Source of the DNA: Candidatus Altimarinota bacterium
GTDB taxonomy: Bacteria > Patescibacteriota > Gracilibacteria > BD1-5 > UBA6164
DNA length: 64,000 nt
Direction: 5' to 3'
Assembly: GCA_010119095.1 (NCBI GenBank)
Contig: SAAG01000001.1
Span: forward strand, 1-64,000
This document shows positions 57,281-64,000 of the stretch, piece after piece. The position numbers were made by a program, and so were the translations under genes. Position 1 is the first letter of the stretch; each line of letters opens with the position of its first letter. Below the pieces are notes generated by a model. That model did no database searches and was not told where the DNA came from. It worked only from the letters and a program-made list of their open reading frames with translations.

Positions 57281-58165
57281 TTAATTAAAGGTCTTATAAT
57301 TAAAATAAAAACATTTATTACACAACTTTAGGTAATCTAAATTATTCTTTTTTTCTAGAAATTCTTTCAAACTATATTGTCAAATTTCTCATAAATATCA
57401 AGTTTCATATAATTCATTCAACGAACATTGATACACTCATCAATTTGAATTGATATATAAATAATCATACTTCATAACTTCGCAAAGATCATTCTCTTTT
57501 CTCCTTATAAAATATCATTTTAGTTTTTCTTCATCAAAAAACTGATTATGAATTTTCTTATTTATTATTCATCACCAATTATGGACTAGAGATATTCAAT
57601 AATCTTTATTTAGTGATTTAGCTAATTTTATAAATCAGTTTAATTCTTTAATATTTAATAAAGATAGCATAAATTCCATGGAATAATTTATATTCATTTT
57701 ATTAGCTTTCTTTAACAAATTCATAAAATTTGCATAATAGTCTCATCAAGTAAGTTTGTTGTATAATTTTTCTTCTAAAGAAAAAACAGAAAATGTAAGA
57801 GAAACATTAAATCCTCTTTCTTTTAAACTTAATATTTTCTCTAAGTGAAAATCTTTTATAGATCATCATTTTGTCATAAAAAATAAATTTATTGTAGGAA
57901 TTTCTTTAAATAGATATTCCATAAAATCATTTATTTCTTTGTGCAAGAAAGCATCTCAAAGTCAACAAACCATAATCTCTTCGTAATTTCACTCTTTTAA
58001 TAGTGAAACTATTTTTCTAAAATTATCAAAACTTAAAAAAGAAAATGATTTTAACTGTTTTCTTGGACATACAATACATTCCATTGTACAATAATTTGTG
58101 ATTTCTATTTCAATTCACCTTGTGACAGCACTACATTCAAAAACATTATCTTTTTTTTGGTTCAT
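57281..58165 (-). CDS. Radical SAM protein, SPASM-like
   Basis: The protein has 294 residues. CTMECIVC at 26-33; the GGEP site is variant (VCGLGDAFLHKE), LTFSVFSLEEKLYN, and the C-terminal set YQCSLNELYE ... CNKCFYF. The variant SAM motif and the C-terminal arrangement resemble the MoaA/PqqE-like group. It lies 2 bases downstream of the radical SAM paralogue gene 58146-59045 and overlaps it. Confidence 0.82.
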
Positions 58166-59045
58166 TATCAATTATTTTATCAATTAAATTATAAGTCAAA
58201 AAATCTCATGATTGTTTTGGTATATCATATACTAATCTTATAATTTCATTGATATTATACAAATTTATTAAATTATTCAAACTAATATCATTTTCTTTTA
58301 GTGATAATAATTTCGTCTTATCATTAATTTTACTTTTTAATGTATTTGAAATATTTTTATACTGCTTTTGAAGCCATAATAGAGAATCTAAATCTGAGTA
58401 GAAATATCAATCTGTATCAAGTACAAACTGCTTTTCTATTGAAATTCAGTTAAAATATCCATATTTAGTAAATGATATTCAATTTATATTATTCTTTATA
58501 TAATTATATATATTTTTTAGTTTTGAAAGATTATTAATATGCCATTTTTTTGTTGAAAAAACTGGCATAAATGCAATTTTTTTAAATCCATATTTAACTA
58601 TTTCATCAAAACATATAATTGAATTGTCTAAATAATCAGGATCATTTATAAAATTTATTACAATATTTTCTTGATATAATGATATAAGATCCATATCAAG
58701 TTTATTTCATTTATCAATATTATCTATTGATAGATATATCTTAATATTATTTTTTTTAAAAAATTCTAATTTTTCTTTATCAAGTAATATTCAATTTGTT
58801 CAAACAGAATAATTACTTATATTAAATTTTATATTATCCAAAAAATATCTAATCTTATCAAACTCCAAAAGTGGTTCTCATCAAAAAAAATTTATATTAT
58901 ACTTAGCCTTATTTTCGCTTATAAAATCAATAAACAAGTCTAAATCATCAATAGATAAAGACTTGTTTTTAAACTCTAAATCACAATATTGACACCTTTT
59001 ATTGCAGTTATTAGTTAAGATTAGCTCAATCAAAATATTATCCAT
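58146..59045 (-). CDS. Radical SAM protein, paralogue of 47291-48193
   Basis: The protein has 299 residues. CNKRCQYC at 14-21, FFGGEPLLEFDKIRYF, KIYLSID. The block MPVFSTKKWHINNL and the late DTDG.FYSDL segment match 47291-48193. No C-terminal Cys cluster. The duplicate pair brackets the locus and may represent two halves of a heterodimeric maturase. Confidence 0.84.
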
Positions 59046-59117
59046 TTATTGTATATCTTTTTTTGAAATATTTATACTAATTAAAAGTATTATCTTATAT
59101 TTAATTAATTTAAGATT

Positions 59118-59915
59118 CTAATAATTTATAAAGTTTAATTTTATAAAACTATTACACTCTTTATAATAGTCAAGATAGGCATTTAATAATGGATATATAT
59201 AATTTTCACGAACAACTCAATCTTTAAAAGATTCTTGATTTTCTTCTAAGTAATCTAGATAAAAATCACTATAAGTATCAAACTGGTTCTTGTCTTGTAA
59301 TGAAAACATATAATTTCACAAATTATATAAAAACAGTTCTTTATCATTATTGAATAATTTTTCATTTAGTTTATTAACTTTTGTAGTAGTGAATATCTTA
59401 TATGATTCCGGTACTACTCAGCTTAACAAGTCTTTAATATTTTTCTTTTCTAATTCTATATTACTAATTCTTCATTTGTAATCAGAGCTTATATTACCTG
59501 AAACACTTGAATATAAATCAAATTTAGTATTTTGAGTTTCTTTTTTTCCTGATTCTAATATATAATCTGTTTTACCCTCAGCATAGTCACAATAACTAAT
59601 TAAATTATCTAAATAATTTTTATATAAATATAGACCATTTTTTACTTCAATTACACCACTATATTTCACTAATTCGCCAGAAAATGAATTATAATCATCC
59701 ACCTTTTTTGCATCTATATTTTTTTTAATTACTGTTTTTTTTATATTTTCATCATTACTAGGATTATTTCAGTCTAAATTTTGTATTCAAGTATTATTTG
59801 TTGCTAAATCTTTATTATTTGATGACTCATATTTGAAATTAACCAAATAATAATACCCAGATAATAAAATTACCAAAATAACAATATTAACAATTAGTAT
59901 TTTTTGTTTTTTCAT
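59118..59915 (-). CDS. Membrane-anchored extracytoplasmic protein of unknown function
   Basis: The protein has 265 residues: one N-terminal TM helix (MKKQKILIVNIVILVILLS) with a short basic start and then a soluble Asn/Asp/Lys-rich domain with beta-like strands (GVIEVKNGLYLYKNYLDNL, YCDYAEGKTDYILESG). No family is recognised. Position between radical SAM genes and the Gfo/Idh-like gene suggests a role outside the membrane, for example with the mature HxS peptide. Confidence 0.65.
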
Positions 59916-60720
59916 AGTTAAAATTAGTTAATAAATAATTAAAATTTTTAAAGTAATCTTTTTTTAAAAAACTATTATCCCTTTCTATATCTAAAATAAC
60001 CTTTTCCATAATAAAATCAAATATGATTTTCTCTTCCTTTTTTTCAATAATTCTTCATTCTTTATCTATAAATACTATTATTCATTTCCCATCTTCATAT
60101 TTATAGACAAATTTTGAGAAATTATTTAGGACTATCTCTATAATATATTCAACATCCTTAATATCTCTACTTATAAATTTATATTTAATATTAAATAAGT
60201 CTGTATTAACACCTAATAAATTATTTAACATATATTGAGTATCAACTAAAATAGACTCTTTAGTATTAATTTGTTTTTTCAAGTTATTTTTATTTTGTAA
60301 AACTAGACAATTAATTTTAAAAAAAACATTTTTATATTTAGTAAAAAAATTATTAAATATTTCTGTTTTTGCTTCTAATAAAAATAAAAAAAATTTTTTG
60401 TTTTCAATACAAGATTCAAGTAATTTAATATCAAATGTAACTGGTAAATCAGAAAGTATCTTGTAATCATATATTTTTGAGTAAACTAAAACTTCTTCAT
60501 AAATACTAATAGGATATGCACACAATACCAATAAATCTACCTTATTATCTAAACACTTCTTGTAATCAGTGTATACATTTATTCAATACTTTTTTTCAAT
60601 TATATTTTTAGTGGTCTTTGTTCTACATACTCATACAACATTGTAATTGTTTTTTTTAAAGAACTCAACAAACTGTTTTCATTGCCATCATAATCATAAA
60701 ACTACAACATTTTTAATCAT
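59887..60720 (-). CDS. Gfo/Idh/MocA-like NAD(P)-dependent oxidoreductase
   Basis: The protein has 277 residues. Rossmann start MIKNVVVLGLGWQGKQFVEFF (GxGxxG), then VGVCRTKT, DLLVLCAYPISIYEEV and KILSDLPVTFD in the place of the catalytic EKP-type motif. The C-terminal half is small. The family includes thiazolinyl-imine reductases of peptide natural products, a possible role here. It overlaps the next gene by 29 bases. Confidence 0.6.
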
Positions 60721-61642
60721 ATATAGGATTTATGCAATTATCTCAATATATCTCATAATAATCTTTTGGTAATCCTCTACATAAGTTATTCATAGAACAT
60801 TTCTTACATTTATTTGAGGTCATCATCCATGTTAAATTTGTATTTCAAAGATTTCACTCGTGAATTGTAATAGAATCTTTATTAATTTTTATATTCTTTA
60901 ATATTTGACTCCAATACTCTTTATCTATAACACAAAAAGGAATATTTTCTAATACAAATTTTTTATTAAACAGATATGCAATTTTTAAACTCTTCTTTAA
61001 AGAATCGATTATATCTTTATATTCAGGAATAATACTTAATTTTTCATCCTTAGAAAACATATCTAATGAATATGCTAATACAATTTGTCCTCTAGTAACA
61101 CTAAAATTACACAAAAACTTAACCAATCTAGGAATATCTCTATAATTATCTTTTGATACTACAGTATTTGTATCAAAGATAAAATTATTATCAATCTTTT
61201 TTAATATCTCAAAATTTCTAAGTGCATTTTTAATTCAATCAAAACTTCATTTTACCTGAGATATTTTATCATAAACTTCTTCATATCAATGAATAGATAT
61301 TGTAACTCCAGTCATTCATTTTGAATGCATCTCCTTTAGATATTCAAGATTTTTAAATCAGTATCAATTACTATGAACTCTTATATGTTCAAATCAAAGT
61401 TTTTTAGAATAATCTATATAATATCATAAATTATCATCTAAAGTAGGTTCTCATCAAGAGAATATAACAAATTTTTTTCAATCATTAAATCACTTTTCTA
61501 AAAGTTTTATTACTTCTTTTTTTGATAAATTCTTATTATATTTAAATCTTAAATCTTTTTGATAACAAAAAACACACTTTACACTACACTTATATCATAA
61601 AAATATTTCTAATCACTCTAGATCTTTTATATCTTTAATCAT
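60713..61642 (-). CDS. Radical SAM protein with C-terminal Cys cluster, next to the HxS precursor
   Basis: The protein has 309 residues. CSVKCVFC at 19-26, VIFSGGEPTLDDNL, IRVHSNG, GVTISIHGYEEVYDKISQVKGSFDGI (shared motif), and the C-terminal CKKCSMNNLCRG set. It starts 8 bases after the HxS-repeat precursor stop, so it is the first enzyme downstream of the substrate and a good candidate for a second maturase (HxsC-like position). Confidence 0.87.
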
Positions 61643-61650
61643 ATTATATA

Positions 61651-62376
61651 TTACCATCTACTTCCATGACTTCAATGTGATCCATGACTTCAATGTGATC
61701 CATGACTTCAATGTGATCCATGTGAACCATGTGAACCGTGACTTGCATGTGAACCATGACTTGCATGTGAACCATGACTTGCATGTGAACCGTGTGATCC
61801 ATGTGATCCATGTGATCCATGTGATCCATGTGATCCATGTGATCCATGTGAACCGTGTGAACCGTGTGAACCATGTGAACCATGTGATCCATGTGAACCA
61901 TGTGATCCATGTGAACCGTGTGAACCATGTGAAATTGTTGTAGTAGAAGCTGGAGTTCATGAATAATGTCAATTTATCAATCAACTTGCATGTGATGCTG
62001 TAGTTGTAGCTGTACATGTTGTTTTTCAAACTGGATCAGCAACTTGAGATCAATATACTGGAGCATTTGTTGTCGCTCAAGGAGTTGCAGAATAATGTCA
62101 ATTTCAAGCTGAGCTCGCATGTGCTGACTGTCCTGTAACTGTACATGATTTCCATCAAGTTGAATTATCAGCATTAGTGGCTCATGGCAGATCTACATTA
62201 TGATGTGGAGTAGCAAGATTCCAAGTATCTGATCATGCTAGAACATCATCTAGTCATGATAATAAAACTGCTCAAACTCCTAATCATAAAGCATCTTTTT
62301 TGCTTATCTTTCAACTTTCATCAGTTAGAAACCCCTTAATTTTCTTTTTGATTTTAGGAAATACTTCTTTTTTCAT
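61651..62376 (-). CDS. His-Xaa-Ser repeat RiPP precursor (HxsA-like)
   Basis: The protein has 241 residues with TGA=Gly. A basic/acidic leader ([21 protein letters not shown]) leads to [20 protein letters not shown] and LDDVLAG, a hydrophobic helix that could be a signal/anchor. A middle of about 110 residues holds two copies of a CxxTA/T...AS..GHYS block ([20 protein letters not shown] and [20 protein letters not shown]). The tail is 30 uninterrupted tripeptides, 27 HGS and 3 HAS, ending RW. The pattern fits precursors of the Hxs system, where a radical SAM protein (HxsB) modifies the repeats. The next gene upstream is HxsB-like. Confidence 0.82.
61660..61929. repeat. 30 x 9-bp tandem repeat coding the HxS tract
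   Basis: Thirty 9-base units (forms such as tgatccatg, tgaaccatg and actgcatg on plus) encode the GSH/ASH register. Nucleotide variants (gtg for atg, tcc/acc, tga/act) are silent or change Gly/Ala only. Slipped-strand changes of unit number would keep the frame. Confidence 0.95.
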
Positions 62377-62412
62377 AATAATGAAATAAATAATAAACTA
62401 ATATAAAACAAT

Positions 62413-63927
62413 TTAAATAGCATCACACTGGCTAATAACAGGTCCATCAAAAGATAATCACATATTTATCCAATTTTCAAATACTGCCTTATCTTCTTTA
62501 TTTCTTAACTTATCAAAAATATAATCAAAAATTGCTATATCCAAAATCATTTTACTGTCTTTTAAATAATTTGGGATAATATTACCACTCATCTTATATG
62601 AATTTATTGGACATACTCCTATGTATGGCTTATAAACACTATCATTATATCAAGGTAATCAATCTAAAGTACTCGCTTGAACCATTACTTTTGTAGTTTC
62701 ACTATTTATCATTGCATTATAAGCTTCATATCATGGGTAATTCGAAAAGTCAACATTATTCAAATCAGTCATCATAAAACTATCATCTCACATTCTTCAT
62801 AACATCCTTCATTCATCACAACTATAAACTTTTCAATCATAATTATAAGCAACCTGACCAACACATGCTCAACAAGGACTTCTTAAGTCTAGAAAATTTG
62901 GGTCAATTGGTGTTAATATCTTATATAAATATATTGCAGATAACTTCTCTCTGAATAATATTCATTTTTTATTTAATTTCAATATATAATTCATTGACTT
63001 TTTAAAAAAGTCCATAAATTCATCATTTGTGTATCATAAATCTCTTAATTGTGTAGATGCAAATCAGTATGGGTTTAGAGCTCTTAAAAAAATTCAATCT
63101 AATCATAATCAAACATATGTATCAATTGTTTCTTTATATCTATCTAAAGTCTTTTTAGTAACTGTAAGAAGTGCTCCTACTCTTTTCTCTACATTATTTT
63201 TTAGATATTGTTCATTGATTCTTTTTATCCAATATGTGACTTCCTTAAAACTATTTCAACTTTTAAAACTCCTGTTGTAATTATGAGTTTCTTCATCTCA
63301 ATCTAATGAAGTAGATATATCTATTCATTGTGAAACAATATAATCTAATTTTTCATCATCCATTAAAGTTAAGTTGGTAACAAGTGCAAAAACAACATTT
63401 TTTCATAAATGTAATGCTTTTATTTTTGCATATTCAACAATATATTTGATAACTGGCCAGTTAAGTAAAGGCTCTCATCATTGAAATTCAATAATTATGT
63501 TATTATTTGATGTGTAAAAAATAGTATCAACGACTTTTTTTGCAGTATCTAGAGACATGTCCATATTTCTAGCTGTAACTGGTGCTGCTGCTGCATGACA
63601 GTATTGACACTTATGATTACATCTTAATGTCACTACAATAATATGTAAATTTGGTCAATATGCTAAAAATTCACTTTTTTTTGCATACAGCTTTGTCATA
63701 TCTTTTTCATAATTTTCTCATTTTATAAATTTTCTATCGACTAATTCTTCATACTTATCTCATGAAGAAATATCTCAAGAGATAAAATCATTAAACTCTT
63801 TATTAGTTAAAAATGAATATTTTCAAACATCATTAGTAATCAAATATGAATCTTTATCAAATTTTTTAAATCTAAAAAATCATAGTTTACTATTCTTTAT
63901 TTTTTTTATTTTATCAAAATCCAACAT
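62413..63927 (-). CDS. hxsB: HxsB-like radical SAM maturase
   Basis: The protein has 504 residues. The N-terminus LGFFRFKKFDKDSYLITNDVG is the FxRF..YLLTN-type entry region of HxsB, followed by about 80 residues before the SAM motif CNHKCQYC (103-110), then HAAAA, IEFQGGEPLLN and LVTNLTLM. SPASM-like Cys positions occur near the end (SPCGACVGQVAYNYDGKVYSCDEGRM and CPINS). It lies 36 bases upstream of the HxS precursor gene, the usual Hxs layout. A further gene upstream is cut by the window end. Confidence 0.85.
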
Positions 63928-63950
63928 TTAAAAAAAATTATCAATTAAAT

Positions 63951-64000
63951 CTAATTATTATCAATGTAAATAACATAATTCATAAGTTCATTAAAAATCT
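63951..64000 (-). CDS. 3' end of an upstream gene
   Basis: Only the last 16 codons are inside (ending MNYVIYIDNN, TAG at 63951-63953). By position it could be an HxsD-like or other Hxs partner, but 16 codons cannot decide this. Confidence 0.4.
   Translation of the reverse strand, partial: IFNELMNYVIYIDNN

Noticed and set aside
61644-62029. Open frames full of His-Met-Asp or Thr-Trp repeats in the 9-bp tandem region on both strands
   Set aside because: They are shifted frames of the 9-bp HxS repeat. Only the frame with leader, HGS/HAS units and normal start and stop makes a coherent protein.
1-64000. tRNA or rRNA genes
   Set aside because: No cloverleaf-like segment with TTC-arm or conserved rRNA stretch was seen by eye; a tRNA scan would be the proper test.
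1-64000. Standard or Mycoplasma code (TGA=Trp)
   Set aside because: TGA falls at glycine positions of P-loops, GGEP and SGG motifs, and Trp is coded by TGG at conserved Trp sites. Glycine fits, Trp does not.

Overview
Organism and genetic code. The window makes sense only if TGA is read as glycine (translation table 25). With the standard code almost every gene breaks at TGA. With TGA=Gly, more than 45 long frames open and conserved glycine positions are filled, for example the NifH P-loop, the radical SAM GGEP motifs, the HAD and SpoIIE metal sites and the Walker A boxes. Table 25, very low GC, VirB4/VirD4-like genes and small pilin-like proteins point to the Patescibacteria/CPR lineages Gracilibacteria (BD1-5) or Absconditabacteria (SR1). 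I cannot separate these two from the sequence alone. All coordinates below use TGA=Gly and end genes at TAA or TAG.

Layout. 1-3.5 kb (minus): HlyD-type adaptor (cut by the window edge), a small membrane protein, and a frameshifted prepilin/FGE-like surface protein. 3.6-14.0 kb: SpoIIE-type phosphatase and VirB4-like ATPase (plus), then thioredoxin-like, RhuM-like, DUF2130, DUF3800, an unknown protein and a VirD4/TraD-like ATPase (minus). 14.1-25 kb: an interrupted small gene, two radical SAM proteins, two membrane proteins, a PEP-synthase-like enzyme, and an operon of carbamoyltransferase, DUF5989 and two SGNH-like proteins. 25.1-27.8 kb (plus): HAD phosphatase, a GtrA-kinase fusion and a sugar nucleotidyltransferase. 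27.8-36.9 kb (minus): envelope glycan genes, namely GDPD, two membrane glycosyltransferase-type genes (one decayed), GT2, nucleotidyltransferase, class II aldolase, FAD flavoprotein, asparagine synthetase, GtrA and a TPR lipoprotein. 36.9-64 kb (minus, tightly packed): a very large peptide- or cofactor-modification locus.

The large locus. It carries twelve intact radical SAM genes, a broken thirteenth and a short fragment. It also has a NifH-like reductase with two nitrogenase component-1-like proteins, two related Cys-rich proteins, a second carbamoyltransferase, a Gfo/Idh-like reductase, a tetrapyrrole-methylase fusion and a PEP-synthase fragment. At its upstream end lies a secreted-looking precursor with 30 consecutive His-Gly/Ala-Ser tripeptides next to an HxsB-like maturase. 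My reading is an expanded His-Xaa-Ser (Hxs) RiPP system, possibly coupled to a nitrogenase-like electron-transfer module; the coupling is inference from gene order only.

Decay. Several genes carry frameshifts, in-frame TAA codons, short tandem duplications or deletions. Some lesions lie in A7/A8 runs, which could mean sequencing error, decay or transcriptional slippage.
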